DNA from: JBJYIN01 sp046237015
GTDB lineage: Bacteria; Pseudomonadota; Gammaproteobacteria; Enterobacterales; Enterobacteriaceae
DNA length: 64,000 nucleotides
Assembly: GCF_046237015.1 (NCBI RefSeq)
Contig: NZ_JBJYIN010000022.1
Location: forward strand, 1-64,000
Direction: 5' to 3'
Of the stretch, positions 7,698 to 18,160 are shown one piece after another (positions within the stretch are counted from its first letter, which is position 1; each line of letters opens with the position of its first letter). The notes beneath the pieces are model-generated. The model had not been told where the DNA came from and made no database searches. It saw nothing but the letters and a program-made list of their open reading frames with translations. The translations under genes were made by a program, and so were the position numbers.

Positions 7698-10601
7698 ATG
7701 CCTTTTACACTTGGTCAACGCTGGATCAGCGATACGGAAAGCGAACTTGGATTAGGTACGGTAGTTGCCGTCGATACAAGAATGATCACGCTGCTTTTCC
7801 CTGCCAGCGGCGAAAACCGCCTTTATTCCCGCAGCGATGCCCCCATCACACGAGTGATGTTCAACCCCGGTGATACCGTGACCAGCCACGAAGGTTGGCA
7901 ATTAAAGGTTGAGGACGTGCGCGAAGAAAACGGCCTGCTGGTGTACTGCGGCCAACGTCTGGATGACGAGTCATCGGCAGAACTACGCGAAGTATTCCTG
8001 GACAGTAAGCTCACCTTTAATAAACCACAGGATCGACTTTTTGCCGGTCAGATTGATCGAATGGATCGCTTTGCCCTGCGTTATCGCGCCCGTAAGCATC
8101 AGAATGAACAGGCTCTCCAACAATGGGGCGGTCTGCGTGGCATGCGCGCCAGCCTTATCCCACACCAGTTACATATTGCTTACGAAGTGGGACAACGCCA
8201 TGCGCCTCGCGTGTTGCTGGCGGATGAAGTCGGTCTGGGAAAAACCATTGAAGCCGGGATGATCATTCATCAGCAACTGCTTTCTGGCCGGGCAGAACGT
8301 GTATTGATTATTGTGCCGGAAACGTTGCAGCATCAGTGGCTAGTCGAAATGCTACGCCGCTTTAACCTGCTGTTCTCACTCTTTGATGATGAACGTTATG
8401 CGCAAGCCAAGCTGGATAGCAGCAATCCCTTTGAAACTGAACAGTTGGTGATTTGTTCTCTGGATTTTGTGCAGCGTAACGCACAGCGTTTTGAGCAATT
8501 GGTTAATGCCAATTGGGGCCTGCTCGTCGTGGATGAAGCACACCATTTAGCCTGGAGCGAAGAGAACCCCAGCCCTGAGTATCAAGCTGTAGAGCAGTTG
8601 GCTCGTCATATTCCCGCCGTACTGCTGTTGACCGCTACGCCGGAACAATTAGGCCAGCAAAGCCACTTTGCGCGCCTGCGTTTACTCGATCCCAATCGTT
8701 TCCATGACTATCAGGAATTCATTGCCGAACAACAACAATACCGTCCGGTTGCCGATGCCGTTACCCTATTACTGGCCGGAGAAAAAGCGAAAACCGACGA
8801 ACTCAACGTGTTGAGTGAGCTATTGGGTGAACAAGATATTGAACCGCTGCTGAAAGCCATCAATAGCGATAGCGAAGATAATCAGCGTGCACGTCAGGAA
8901 CTGATTACGATGTTGATGGATCGCCACGGTACTAGCCGTGTGCTGTTCAGAAACACCCGTCAGGGCGTAAAAGGTTTCCCACAGCGTATTTTGCACCAAA
9001 TCCGTCTGCCGTTACCGGCGCAGTACCAAACCGCGCTCAAAGTCTCTGGCATCATGAGCGCTAACAAGCAACCCGAGGCCCGCGCCCGTGAGATGTTGTA
9101 CCCAGAGCAGATTTATCAACAACTGGAAGGTGACGACGCAACCTGGTGGAATTTCGATCCACGCGTTGAATGGCTACTCAATTATCTGACGACGCATCGC
9201 GACGAAAAGGTGCTGGTGATCTGCGCCCAGGCCACCACGGCACTACAACTGGAGCAAGTGCTTCGTACTCGGGAAGCCATTCGTGCCGCCGTTTTCCACG
9301 AGGGGCTTTCCATTCTTGAACGCGATAGGGCCGCCGCCTATTTCGCTTCGGAAGAAGACGGCGCTCAAGTTCTGATCTGTTCCGAAATTGGATCCGAAGG
9401 CCGCAACTTCCAGTTTGCCAGCCACCTGATCATGTTTGATCTGCCTTTTAACCCCGATCTACTGGAACAGCGCATTGGCCGTTTGGATCGTATTGGTCAA
9501 ACACAGCAGATTCAGATCCTGATCCCTTATCTGGAAAATACGGCACAAGCCATGTTGGTACGTTGGTATCACGAAGGGCTTGATGCGTTTGAACATACCT
9601 GCCCAACGGGGCGAACGATCTATGATGCCCACTACGCTCAGCTGATCGAGCGGTTGGTGACAGCAGGAGAGCAAGAAGGTCTGGATGAATTCATTCACAC
9701 CTGCCGCCAACAGCATGATCGCTTGAAACAGCAGCTCGAACAAGGTCGCGATCGCTTACTGGAAATGCACTCTAACGGTGGCGAAAAAGCACAGCAGTTG
9801 GCACAGGGCATCGCCGAGCAGGACAATGATGTCAATCTGGTGACGTTTGCGCTAAATCTGTTTGATATCGTGGGCATCAATCAGGAAGATCGCAGTGATA
9901 ATCTGATTGTGCTGACGCCATCGGATCATATGCTGGTACCGGATTTCCCCGGCCTGCCACAAGACGGTTGCACCATCACGTTCGATCGTGAACAGGCGCT
10001 ATCCCGGGAAGATGCGCAGTTTATCAGTTGGGAGCATCCATTAATTCGTAACGGGCTTGACCTGATACTCTCGGGTGATACAGGCAGTTGTGCCGTATCG
10101 CTGTTAAAAAACAAAGCATTACCGGTAGGCACGCTACTCGCTGAGTTAGTGTATGTTGTAGAAGCTCAGGCACCAAAGCATCTGCAACTGACGCGTTTTC
10201 TACCGCCAACGCCGGTTCGCCTGTTGATGGATCGTAAAGGGACCAACCTTGCTGCACAGGTTGAATTCGAAAGTTTCAACCGCCAACTCAACGCGGTGAA
10301 CCGCCATACTTCCAGCAAGCTGGTTAATGCCGTTCAGGCTGATGTTCACGCCATGTTGCAGCAGGCTGAACCCCTTGTGGAAACGCAGGCTCGGCAGTTA
10401 ATTACGGATGCTCAGAATCAGGCTGATAAGCAACTGCGTCGTGAACTGGAACGTCTGGAAGCGTTAAAGGCCGTTAACCCCAATATTCGTGACGATGAAT
10501 TGCAAGCACTCGAAACCCAGCGTGATCACGTCCTAAGCAATTTGCATCAAGCTAACTGGCGTTTGGACGCCATTCGTCTGGTGGTGGTGACGCATCAATA
10601 A
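7698..10601 (+). CDS. rapA: RNA polymerase-associated ATPase RapA (Swi2/Snf2 family)
   Basis: 967 residues, the family length (968 in E. coli). It binds RNA polymerase and uses ATP to recycle enzyme stalled after transcription. Visible are the N-terminal Tudor-like region (MPFTLGQRWISDTESELGLG), Walker A in ADEVGLGKTIEAGM at about residues 175-188, the DEAH box in VVDEAHHLAW, LLLTATPEQ (motif III), and the C-terminal helicase lobe with SEIGSEGRNFQFA and EQRIGRLDRIGQ (motif VI). A long C-terminal region rich in Q and E follows. It is a single gene with a 187-bp upstream gap. Confidence 0.97.
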   Translation: MPFTLGQRWISDTESELGLGTVVAVDTRMITLLFPASGENRLYSRSDAPITRVMFNPGDTVTSHEGWQLKVEDVREENGLLVYCGQRLDDESSAELREVFLDSKLTFNKPQDRLFAGQIDRMDRFALRYRARKHQNEQALQQWGGLRGMRASLIPHQLHIAYEVGQRHAPRVLLADEVGLGKTIEAGMIIHQQLLSGRAERVLIIVPETLQHQWLVEMLRRFNLLFSLFDDERYAQAKLDSSNPFETEQLVICSLDFVQRNAQRFEQLVNANWGLLVVDEAHHLAWSEENPSPEYQAVEQLARHIPAVLLLTATPEQLGQQSHFARLRLLDPNRFHDYQEFIAEQQQYRPVADAVTLLLAGEKAKTDELNVLSELLGEQDIEPLLKAINSDSEDNQRARQELITMLMDRHGTSRVLFRNTRQGVKGFPQRILHQIRLPLPAQYQTALKVSGIMSANKQPEARAREMLYPEQIYQQLEGDDATWWNFDPRVEWLLNYLTTHRDEKVLVICAQATTALQLEQVLRTREAIRAAVFHEGLSILERDRAAAYFASEEDGAQVLICSEIGSEGRNFQFASHLIMFDLPFNPDLLEQRIGRLDRIGQTQQIQILIPYLENTAQAMLVRWYHEGLDAFEHTCPTGRTIYDAHYAQLIERLVTAGEQEGLDEFIHTCRQQHDRLKQQLEQGRDRLLEMHSNGGEKAQQLAQGIAEQDNDVNLVTFALNLFDIVGINQEDRSDNLIVLTPSDHMLVPDFPGLPQDGCTITFDREQALSREDAQFISWEHPLIRNGLDLILSGDTGSCAVSLLKNKALPVGTLLAELVYVVEAQAPKHLQLTRFLPPTPVRLLMDRKGTNLAAQVEFESFNRQLNAVNRHTSSKLVNAVQADVHAMLQQAEPLVETQARQLITDAQNQADKQLRRELERLEALKAVNPNIRDDELQALETQRDHVLSNLHQANWRLDAIRLVVVTHQ

Positions 10602-10786
10602 TGTCGTCACCCACTCTTCAGGCAGTCAGGCTTTCCAGCACACGGACAGCCGCAGAGTAGAGAAAGAAAAAAGTAGAGAAAGTACGGGGATGGGGTTTCC
10701 GCTGGAACACCTCGCCCCGTGATAAGCCTGAGTATCTCGATCAGACAGCAATGACGTCCTTGTCTTTTGCGTATTTTGGAGCGTGA

Positions 10787-11440
10787 ATGGAACCCTATAA
10801 CCCGCCTACCGATCCCTGGTTACACATTCTGTATCAGGATCAGCACATCATGGTGGTGAATAAGCCCAGCGGCCTGCTATCGGTTCCCGGTCGAGCGCCA
10901 GAACACCGAGACAGCGTCATGAGCCGCATTCAGGCTGACTATCCCACCGCTGAATCCGTACACCGCCTGGATATGGCAACCAGTGGCGTGATCGTTGTCG
11001 CCCTGACAAAGGCGGCCGAACGGGAATTAAAACGCCAGTTCCGAGAACGAGAGCCAAAAAAATCCTATCTGGCTCACGTATGGGGATTAATGGAGCACGA
11101 TGAAGGGCTCATCGACCTCCCTTTAATTTGCGACTGGCCCAATCGTCCAAAACAGAAGGTTTGTTTTGAGCAGGGAAAACCCGCTCAGACGGAGTATCAG
11201 GTCTTGGCACGCCATCCCGATGGTACGACGCGAGTGAAATTGATGCCCATTACCGGACGTTCTCACCAGCTACGCGTCCATTTGCTGGCACTCGGTCACC
11301 CTATACTCGGTGATGGCTTCTACGCGCCCCCGGAAGCCAAAGCAATGGCTTCCCGCCTTTTGTTGCATGCTCAGGAACTCCGTATTACCCATCCGGAATT
11401 TAACACGCCGATGCACTTTCGCTGCGAAGCCGATTTCTAA
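10787..11440 (+). CDS. rluA: Dual-specificity pseudouridine synthase RluA (23S rRNA 746 / tRNA 32)
   Basis: 217 residues (219 in E. coli). It isomerises U746 of 23S rRNA and U32 of several tRNAs. The catalytic aspartate is D62 in the family motif HRLDMATSG. Other conserved parts are VNKPSGLLSVPGR near the N-terminus and ITGRSHQLRVHLLALGHPILGD toward the C-terminus. There is no S4 domain, as in RluA. The neighbours rapA and djlA match the E. coli order. Confidence 0.96.
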   Translation: MEPYNPPTDPWLHILYQDQHIMVVNKPSGLLSVPGRAPEHRDSVMSRIQADYPTAESVHRLDMATSGVIVVALTKAAERELKRQFREREPKKSYLAHVWGLMEHDEGLIDLPLICDWPNRPKQKVCFEQGKPAQTEYQVLARHPDGTTRVKLMPITGRSHQLRVHLLALGHPILGDGFYAPPEAKAMASRLLLHAQELRITHPEFNTPMHFRCEADF

Positions 11441-11535
11441 GGTAATGAATGCGGGTATCGCTGACACTGGGTAAGCAGCATGGAAAATCAGTAGGTCGGG
11501 GAAATAGCAGACGATAAAAAAGATTTAGGAGGGGG

Positions 11536-12408
11536 TTATTTTAAAGAATGTGTACTTTTTAATAGCTCATAGGCGGCCTGGATGTCTTGTGCTTTTCGCT
11601 TCGCCATTTCCATCATTCTGGGCGACAACCCTTTTGCTACCAGCTTATCAGGGTGATGTTCGCTCATCAGTTTCCGGTAAGCACGTTTAATTGTCGCGGC
11701 ATCATCGCTGCTGCGGACACCCAGCGTCCGACAGGCGCTCTCCACCGTCGGCTCACGTGATGACGTAAATGTACGCTGACCACCATAAGAATGACCTCCG
11801 GATGACGACTGGTTGCGGCGCTGATAAGACTTATTACCGTGTTTCGTTCCGCTTTGGCCTTGCTTCGACTGGCCACTTTCCATATTTCTCAGGAAAAATT
11901 CAAACTGCTCCCGGGTAATCCCCAGCTCATCAGCAATGACATACAACACGCGTTTTTCGTTCGGGTGCAATACGCCATCGACAAACGCCACCTGCAACTG
12001 AATTTCCAGAAACATCTTAATCAGATCAAATCGCCCAAGGCAGGCATCCCGCAATTTACGCAGTTTGAAACGCAAGGGGAAATGGCTGGCCTTCCCTTCG
12101 CGGAAGGCTTGTTGTGCCGCACTTCTCGCGTCACCAAACAGTTCAAGACGATCCATCATTTTGGTTGCGATCTGAATATCTGCTTCCGTTACTCGCCCTT
12201 TGGATTTGGTGAGGTGCCCCATGGCCTGGAACGTTGTAAGGAAAAATAGCGCCTGTCGGGTCGATTGAGCTGAAAAAAAGTTACGGCGCCGCGCTGCCCT
12301 AGCCTTATCGACCAGATGCCCCATCAGCAGTCCCATAATCATTCCCCAGATGCCACCGCTCGACATAATTCCCAGCGCAAGCCCCAGCAACTTTCCCCAA
12401 TACCGCAT
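11536..12408 (-). CDS. djlA: Inner-membrane J-domain co-chaperone DjlA
   Basis: 290 residues, slightly longer than E. coli DjlA (271) because of a Gly/Ser/Gln-rich linker. The Gly-rich membrane helix at residues 5-32 is the dimerising type III anchor. A TerB-like helical domain follows (about 55-185, with GRVTEADIQIA and DGVLHPNEKRVLYVI). The linker spans about 190-220. The C-terminal J domain (about 225-288) has the HPD motif in MSEHHPDKL. It stimulates DnaK ATPase at the membrane; in E. coli it affects capsule synthesis through Rcs. It is divergent from lptD, as in E. coli. Confidence 0.96.
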   Translation of the reverse strand: MRYWGKLLGLALGIMSSGGIWGMIMGLLMGHLVDKARAARRRNFFSAQSTRQALFFLTTFQAMGHLTKSKGRVTEADIQIATKMMDRLELFGDARSAAQQAFREGKASHFPLRFKLRKLRDACLGRFDLIKMFLEIQLQVAFVDGVLHPNEKRVLYVIADELGITREQFEFFLRNMESGQSKQGQSGTKHGNKSYQRRNQSSSGGHSYGGQRTFTSSREPTVESACRTLGVRSSDDAATIKRAYRKLMSEHHPDKLVAKGLSPRMMEMAKRKAQDIQAAYELLKSTHSLK

Positions 12409-12594
12409 ATACTCCTCAAATCCCCATGCCGTCGGCCAAAAATTGCTTTATCATACCCGTCATTTATCTTTGCACCTAACGGCAGTGCGTATAAAACAGT
12501 GGGGATTTAACACTGGCGCGACGCTGATGAGTGATATAGTCTCTGACCGTTTGCCGGCACGATGCCTCTGATGACGGAACACCTGATACCGCGT

Positions 12595-14958
12595 ATGAAA
12601 AAAAGTTTCCCAACCCTGCTGGCCACCCTGATTTGGTCGGCCCTTTATAGCCAGCATGCGCTGGCCGATCTTGCCGAACAGTGTATGCTGGGTGTACCTA
12701 CGTACGACAGGCCGCTGGTAACTGGCGATCCTAACCAATTGCCGGTCCATATTCAGGCCGACAAAACGGAAGCTAATTACCCAGATAATGCTCGTTTCCT
12801 CGGTAATGTTAACATTCAGCAAGGCAATAGTATCCTGACGGCTGAGCAAGTGGAGCTGAATCAGATTCAGGCAACTACCCAGGGTGCTGCCCCTACGCGA
12901 ACCGTGACTGCAACGGGAAACGTAAACTATGATGACAATCAGGTCATATTAAAAGGCCCCAAAGCCTGGTCGAACCTTGATACCAAAGATACCGACGTCT
13001 TTAACGGTGACTATCAAATGGTTGGCCGTCAGGGCCGTGGTTCCGCTGACAAAATGAAAATGCGAGACAGCAATCGCTATACCATTCTGGAAAACGGATC
13101 GTTTACGTCTTGCCTACCGGGTGATGATAGCTGGAGCGTCGTCGGTTCGGAAGTGATTCAGGATAGAGAAGAACAGGTTGCCGAAATCTGGAACGCACGT
13201 TTCAAGATTGCTGGCGTACCGGTATTCTACAGCCCGTATTTGCAACTGCCTATCGGCGATAAACGTCGCTCTGGTTTCCTGATCCCGAATGCAAAATACG
13301 GCAGCAGTAACGGTTTTGAGTTAATTACGCCCTACTACTGGAATATCGCACCAAACTTCGATGCAACAATCACACCGCACTTGCTCACCAAACGTGGTAT
13401 GCAGTGGCAAAATGAGTTCCGTTATCTGACGACGCCGGGTCTCGGTAACATTCAGCTTGACTGGTTGCCAGACGACAACAAATACGCCAAAAACACGCCA
13501 CGAGACGATAATGATACCCGCTGGTTATTCCACTGGGGGCACAATGGCGTCATGGATCAAGTATGGCGTTTTAATGCTGACTACACCAAAGTCAGCGACT
13601 CGACCTACTTTAAAGACCTTGACTCGACTTATGGCTCCAGTACAGATGGATATATTACGCAAAAACTCAGCGTAGGCTATGCCAACCAGAACTGGGATAC
13701 CGCCCTCTCTACCAGACAGTTTCAGGTCTTTTCTACCTCGGCCAGTCGGGACATCTACCGTTCCGAACCTCAGCTTGATATCAATTACTACCAAAATGAT
13801 ATCGGCCCGGTCGATCTACATCTTTATGGCCAGGCGGTAAAATTTACCAACGTCAACGATAATCGTCCCGAAGCGACGCGTCTACACCTCGAACCGGCGC
13901 TCAACCTGCCATTGACCAATCGTTGGGGAAGCCTGACGACGGAAGCTCGCCTGCTGGCAACGCATTATCAGCAGGATAATTTGGATCGCTACCGCGCCGA
14001 TCCAAACGTCAATGACATGAACAAAAACGCGCTGAAAGATTCGGTTAACCGCGTGATGCCGCAATATAAGGTCGATGGCAAACTGATCTTCGAGCGTGAA
14101 ATGGATTGGTCACAGGCCTACACCCAGACGCTGGAACCGCGGGCACAATATCTGTACGTGCCTTACCGGAATCAAAGCAATATCCATACCTATGACTCAA
14201 CGCTACTACAGGCCGACTATTCCGGCTTGTTCCGTGAGCGTACCTACAGTGGTCTGGATCGTATCGCCTCTGCGAATCAGCTTGCCACAGGGATCACTTC
14301 GCGAATTTATGATGATGCCTTGGTTGAACGTTTTAATGCTTCTATAGGTCAAATCTATTACTTTGATCGACCACGTACCGGCGACAACAATACCGTCATC
14401 GATCAAAGTAAAAACAATGGCAGTCTGGTGTGGGCAGGTGACAGCTATCTGAAAATCGACGATAGCTGGGGTGTCCGAGGTGGTTTGCAGTACGACAACC
14501 GTCTTAACGAAGTCGCGCTGGGTGATGCTGTCGTGGAATACCGCCGGGATGCCGAGCGTCTGGTACAGTTAAATTATCGTTATGCCAGCGCCAAGTACAT
14601 TCAGGCTATGTTGCCCAGCGTTCAGAATCCGGGATTCCAACAGGGTATTTCTCAGATCGGCCTGACGGCCAGTTGGCCTATTGTCGATCGCTGGGCCGTG
14701 GTGGGCGCTTATTACTACGATACCAAAGCGAATCAGCCTGCCGACCAGATGATTGGTGTGCAATACAATACCTGTTGCTGGGCGGTCAGCGTCGGTTATG
14801 AACGTAAAATCACGGACTGGAATACATCCAGCCGTAGCAGTGAGTATGACAACAAAGTATCGTTTAATATCGAATTACGCGGTTTAAGCAATAATTACAA
14901 TCTGGGTTCTGAAAAAATGCTACGTTCCGGTATTTTACCTTATCAACGCGCATTCTGA
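12595..14958 (+). CDS. lptD: LPS-assembly outer-membrane protein LptD
   Basis: 787 residues from ATG 12595. With LptE it inserts lipopolysaccharide into the outer leaflet of the outer membrane. The start was chosen because MKKSFPTLLATLIWSALYSQ begins a normal signal peptide cut after HALA and matches the family; in-frame ATGs at 12562 and 12571 would add a non-family extension. The N-terminal OstA/jellyroll domain includes QGNSILTAEQVELNQ. The C-terminal beta-barrel ends LRSGILPYQRAF. All four conserved cysteines are present: C30 (EQCMLGVP), one in FTSCLPG and the pair in NTCCWAV, which form the disulfides needed for function. First gene of lptD-surA-pdxA-rsmA-apaG-apaH. Confidence 0.97.
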   Translation: MKKSFPTLLATLIWSALYSQHALADLAEQCMLGVPTYDRPLVTGDPNQLPVHIQADKTEANYPDNARFLGNVNIQQGNSILTAEQVELNQIQATTQGAAPTRTVTATGNVNYDDNQVILKGPKAWSNLDTKDTDVFNGDYQMVGRQGRGSADKMKMRDSNRYTILENGSFTSCLPGDDSWSVVGSEVIQDREEQVAEIWNARFKIAGVPVFYSPYLQLPIGDKRRSGFLIPNAKYGSSNGFELITPYYWNIAPNFDATITPHLLTKRGMQWQNEFRYLTTPGLGNIQLDWLPDDNKYAKNTPRDDNDTRWLFHWGHNGVMDQVWRFNADYTKVSDSTYFKDLDSTYGSSTDGYITQKLSVGYANQNWDTALSTRQFQVFSTSASRDIYRSEPQLDINYYQNDIGPVDLHLYGQAVKFTNVNDNRPEATRLHLEPALNLPLTNRWGSLTTEARLLATHYQQDNLDRYRADPNVNDMNKNALKDSVNRVMPQYKVDGKLIFEREMDWSQAYTQTLEPRAQYLYVPYRNQSNIHTYDSTLLQADYSGLFRERTYSGLDRIASANQLATGITSRIYDDALVERFNASIGQIYYFDRPRTGDNNTVIDQSKNNGSLVWAGDSYLKIDDSWGVRGGLQYDNRLNEVALGDAVVEYRRDAERLVQLNYRYASAKYIQAMLPSVQNPGFQQGISQIGLTASWPIVDRWAVVGAYYYDTKANQPADQMIGVQYNTCCWAVSVGYERKITDWNTSSRSSEYDNKVSFNIELRGLSNNYNLGSEKMLRSGILPYQRAF

Positions 14959-15035
14959 TGAACTTGCCGTCCATATGGACAGATTGTATCAATAAAACTT
15001 TTAACCCGCCTTGCGGATGAAACAATGGGAAAGGT

Positions 15036-16334
15036 ATGAATAACTGGAGAACGCTGATTCTCGGATTGGCACTAAGTGGTGCCTCTACCGCGTTCGCAGC
15101 ACCACAAGTGGTTGATAAAGTCGCGGCGGTGGTTGATAACAGCGTCGTGCTGGAAAGCGATGTAAATGGCCTTTTGCAGTCGGTCAAATTGAACGCACAG
15201 CAGGCAGGGCAGCAGTTACCGGATGATGCAACCTTGCGTCATCAAATCACCGATCGTCTGATCATGGATAACATCGTGCTGCAAATGGCACAAAAAATGG
15301 GTATCCAGATTACTGATGAACAATTGGATCGTTCCATTGCCAATATTGCGGCACAGAACCGGATGTCAATCGATCAGCTAAAAAGCCAGTTGGCTTACGA
15401 AGGCCTGAATTACAACACCTATCGTAATCAAATCCGTAAAGAAATGCTGATTGCAGAAGTGCGAAATAACGAAGTTCGCCGTCGCGTAACGGTATTACCA
15501 CAAGAAGTGGATGCGCTGGCGAAGCAAATCGCGAATCAAACTGGCGAAGATGCAGAGCTTAACCTGAGCCATATCCTGATCCCGCTACCGGAAAACCCGA
15601 GTCAACAACAGGTCGATGAAGCTGAAAATCTGGCTGTCTCACTGGTAAAACAAATTAATGAAGGCGCTGATTTTGGCAAACTGGCCATCACCTACTCTGC
15701 GGATTCTCAGGCGCTGAAAGGTGGGCAAATGGGATGGGGAAAATTGCAGGAAATCCCAACCTTGTTTGCAGATAGACTGACTCAGGCACAGAAAGGCCAA
15801 ACGGTTGGTCCGATTCGTTCCGGCGTTGGTTTTCACATCCTGCGCGTTAACGACATTCGTGGCAGCGATAAAACCGTCTCAGTCACCGAAACCCATGCAC
15901 GTCACATCCTCCTGAAACCTTCCGTTGTTATGACCGATAGCCAAGCACAGGCAAAACTGGAAGATGTGGTACAGCAGATCAAAAGCGGCACGTCAGATTT
16001 CGCCACTCAGGCCAAACAACTCTCGCAAGATCCAGGCTCGGCTAATCAGGGCGGCGATCTCGGTTGGGCGTCACCGGATATGTACGACCCGGCATTCCGT
16101 GACGCGTTGCTGAAACTGAAAAAAGGCGAAATCAGTCAGCCAATTCATTCCTCTTTCGGTTGGCACCTGATTCAGTTACTGGACACCCGTCAGGTCGATA
16201 AAACCGATGCGGCGCAAAAAGAGCAGGCGTACCGTATGATCTTTAATCGTAAATTCGCCGAAGAAGCACAAACCTGGATGCAGGAGCAGCGTGCATCGGC
16301 GTATGTCAAAGTGATTAATGGCGCTAATAATTAA
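15036..16334 (+). CDS. surA: Periplasmic chaperone and peptidyl-prolyl isomerase SurA
   Basis: 432 residues (428 in E. coli). It escorts outer-membrane proteins, including LptD, across the periplasm. The signal peptide MNNWRTLILGLALSGASTAFA is followed by the N-terminal chaperone domain (about 25-170) and two parvulin domains. The first contains LSHILIPLPENPS, the second ARHILLKPSVV and GGDLGWASPDMYDPAFRDAL. A C-terminal helix completes the chaperone core. The ribosome site GGGAAAGG sits just before ATG 15036. The stop overlaps the pdxA start by one base (TAATG), showing tight translational coupling. Confidence 0.97.
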   Translation: MNNWRTLILGLALSGASTAFAAPQVVDKVAAVVDNSVVLESDVNGLLQSVKLNAQQAGQQLPDDATLRHQITDRLIMDNIVLQMAQKMGIQITDEQLDRSIANIAAQNRMSIDQLKSQLAYEGLNYNTYRNQIRKEMLIAEVRNNEVRRRVTVLPQEVDALAKQIANQTGEDAELNLSHILIPLPENPSQQQVDEAENLAVSLVKQINEGADFGKLAITYSADSQALKGGQMGWGKLQEIPTLFADRLTQAQKGQTVGPIRSGVGFHILRVNDIRGSDKTVSVTETHARHILLKPSVVMTDSQAQAKLEDVVQQIKSGTSDFATQAKQLSQDPGSANQGGDLGWASPDMYDPAFRDALLKLKKGEISQPIHSSFGWHLIQLLDTRQVDKTDAAQKEQAYRMIFNRKFAEEAQTWMQEQRASAYVKVINGANN

Positions 16335-17335
16335 TGCAGACTGAGCGCAATACGCCACGTGTTGTGATCACCCCCGGCGAACCCGCCGGGATTGGCCCCG
16401 ATCTGGTGATTGCTCTCGCACAGCAAGACTGGCCTGTCGAGCTGGTTTGCTGTGCCGATCCCGACCTGTTATTCAGTCGCGCATTGCAGCTTTCGATGCC
16501 GCTGACGCTGCATGACTATCAACCCGGCCAGCCAACGAGACCACAACAGGCTGGTAGCCTGACCATCCTGCCGATCGCCGCCCCGGCAACCATCATTCCA
16601 GGCCAATTAAATGTCGCTAACAGTGCTTATGTCGTTGAAACATTGGCGCGAGCCTGTGACGGCTGCCTGAAAGGTGAATTCGGGGCGCTGATTACCGGCC
16701 CGGTACATAAAGGCATTATTAACGATGCTGGCGTTCCGTTCAGTGGACACACTGAATTTTTTGCCGATCGTAGCCACTGTGATCGGGTCGTTATGATGCT
16801 GGCGACGGAAGAGCTGCGTGTCGCCTTAGCGACCACACATCTGCCGCTGTCAGCCGTTTCTGCGGCTATCACTCGTCAGAGCCTGCATGAAGTCATCACG
16901 ATTTTACATCATGACTTACAGACAAAATTTGGCATCACCCACCCACAGATTTATGTGTGTGGGCTGAATCCTCATGCGGGTGAAGGCGGTCATATGGGCC
17001 GTGAGGAGTTGGATGTCATCAATCCGGCACTAGACGATCTTCGTCAGCAAGGCATCACGTTGGTAGGACCGTTGCCTGCCGACACGCTTTTCCAGCCCAA
17101 GTATCTGCAACACGCTGACGCCGTTTTGGCGATGTACCACGATCAAGGGCTCCCGGTTCTGAAATATCAGGGCTTCGGGCGCGCCGTTAATATCACACTG
17201 GGGTTACCTTTTATCCGCACATCTGTTGACCACGGTACAGCGCTTGAGCTGGCCGCAACGGGTAGTGCCGACCCCGGCAGCTTCACCACGGCATTAAATC
17301 TTGCCATTAAAATGATAAATCACAGTAATGAATAA
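16334..17335 (+). CDS. pdxA: 4-hydroxythreonine-4-phosphate dehydrogenase
   Basis: 333 residues. It oxidises 4-phosphohydroxy-L-threonine in the pyridoxal 5'-phosphate pathway. Family landmarks are ITPGEPAGIGPDL at the N-terminus, the substrate and metal region ITGPVHKGIINDAG with GHTEFFADRS, the histidine-containing LNPHAGEGGHMGREE, and AMYHDQGLPVLKYQGFGRAVNITLGLPFIRTSVDHGTA, whose histidines bind the metal. It overlaps surA by 1 base and rsmA by 8 bases, an arrangement conserved in enterobacteria. Confidence 0.97.
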   Translation: MQTERNTPRVVITPGEPAGIGPDLVIALAQQDWPVELVCCADPDLLFSRALQLSMPLTLHDYQPGQPTRPQQAGSLTILPIAAPATIIPGQLNVANSAYVVETLARACDGCLKGEFGALITGPVHKGIINDAGVPFSGHTEFFADRSHCDRVVMMLATEELRVALATTHLPLSAVSAAITRQSLHEVITILHHDLQTKFGITHPQIYVCGLNPHAGEGGHMGREELDVINPALDDLRQQGITLVGPLPADTLFQPKYLQHADAVLAMYHDQGLPVLKYQGFGRAVNITLGLPFIRTSVDHGTALELAATGSADPGSFTTALNLAIKMINHSNE

Positions 17336-18146
17336 TCGCGTACACCAAGGTCACTTCGCCCGTAAACGTTTTGGGCAAAACTTTTTAAACGATCACTTCG
17401 TGATCGATAGTATCGTTTCGGCTATTAATCCTCAGCCGGGGCAAGCGGTCGTCGAGATCGGACCGGGACTTGGCGCGCTCACCGCCCCTGTTGGTGAACG
17501 GATGGATCGTTTTACCGTTATTGAGCTGGACCGAGATCTTGCCGCGCGTTTAGAAACGCACCCAACGCTGAAAGATAAACTGACCATTATCCAGCAAGAT
17601 GCCATGACGATCGATTTCGCCGCACTCGCTGAACAGGCCGGTCAACCACTGCGTGTGTTCGGCAACCTGCCGTATAATATTTCTACCCCGTTGATGTTCC
17701 ACCTGTTCAGCTATACTCAATCTATCCGCGACATGCACTTTATGTTGCAGAAAGAAGTGGTTAACCGCCTGGTCGCAGGACCGAACAGCAAAGCTTTCGG
17801 GCGTCTGAGCGTCATGGCACAGTATTATTGCCAGGTGATTCCGGTCCTTGAAGTGCCGCCGGAAGCCTTCAAGCCCGCGCCTAAAGTGGATTCCGCAGTG
17901 GTACGGCTCGTTCCTCATGCCGAGATCCCCTATCCGGTCAGCGATATTCGTGTGCTGAGCCGTATCACAACGGAAGCGTTTAACCAGCGTCGTAAGACAC
18001 TGCGCAACAGTCTGGGCAATCTGTTCACCCCTGAAGTCCTCACCGAATTGGGTGTTGATCCCGCCAGTCGGGCGGAAAACGTGACGGTGGAACAATATTG
18101 CCGGTTAGCAAATTGGTTGGTCGGGCACCCTGCCACACAGGAATAA
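17328..18146 (+). CDS. rsmA: 16S rRNA dimethyladenosine transferase RsmA (KsgA)
   Basis: 272 residues (273 in E. coli). It dimethylates the two adjacent adenines A1518 and A1519 near the 3' end of 16S rRNA during 30S maturation. Visible are the RKRFGQNFL entry motif, the SAM-binding VVEIGPGLGALT, the acidic VIELDRDLA, and the catalytic motif NLPYNIST. The C-terminal helical domain includes AFNQRRKTLRNSL. It starts inside the end of pdxA (8-base overlap), so translation is probably coupled. Confidence 0.97.
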   Translation: MNNRVHQGHFARKRFGQNFLNDHFVIDSIVSAINPQPGQAVVEIGPGLGALTAPVGERMDRFTVIELDRDLAARLETHPTLKDKLTIIQQDAMTIDFAALAEQAGQPLRVFGNLPYNISTPLMFHLFSYTQSIRDMHFMLQKEVVNRLVAGPNSKAFGRLSVMAQYYCQVIPVLEVPPEAFKPAPKVDSAVVRLVPHAEIPYPVSDIRVLSRITTEAFNQRRKTLRNSLGNLFTPEVLTELGVDPASRAENVTVEQYCRLANWLVGHPATQE

Positions 18147-18160
18147 CTGGAGTCATTGTG

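Noticed and set aside
12562..12594. Upstream starts for lptD at 12562 or 12571
   Set aside because: They would place 8-11 residues before a normal signal peptide and do not match the family N-terminus.
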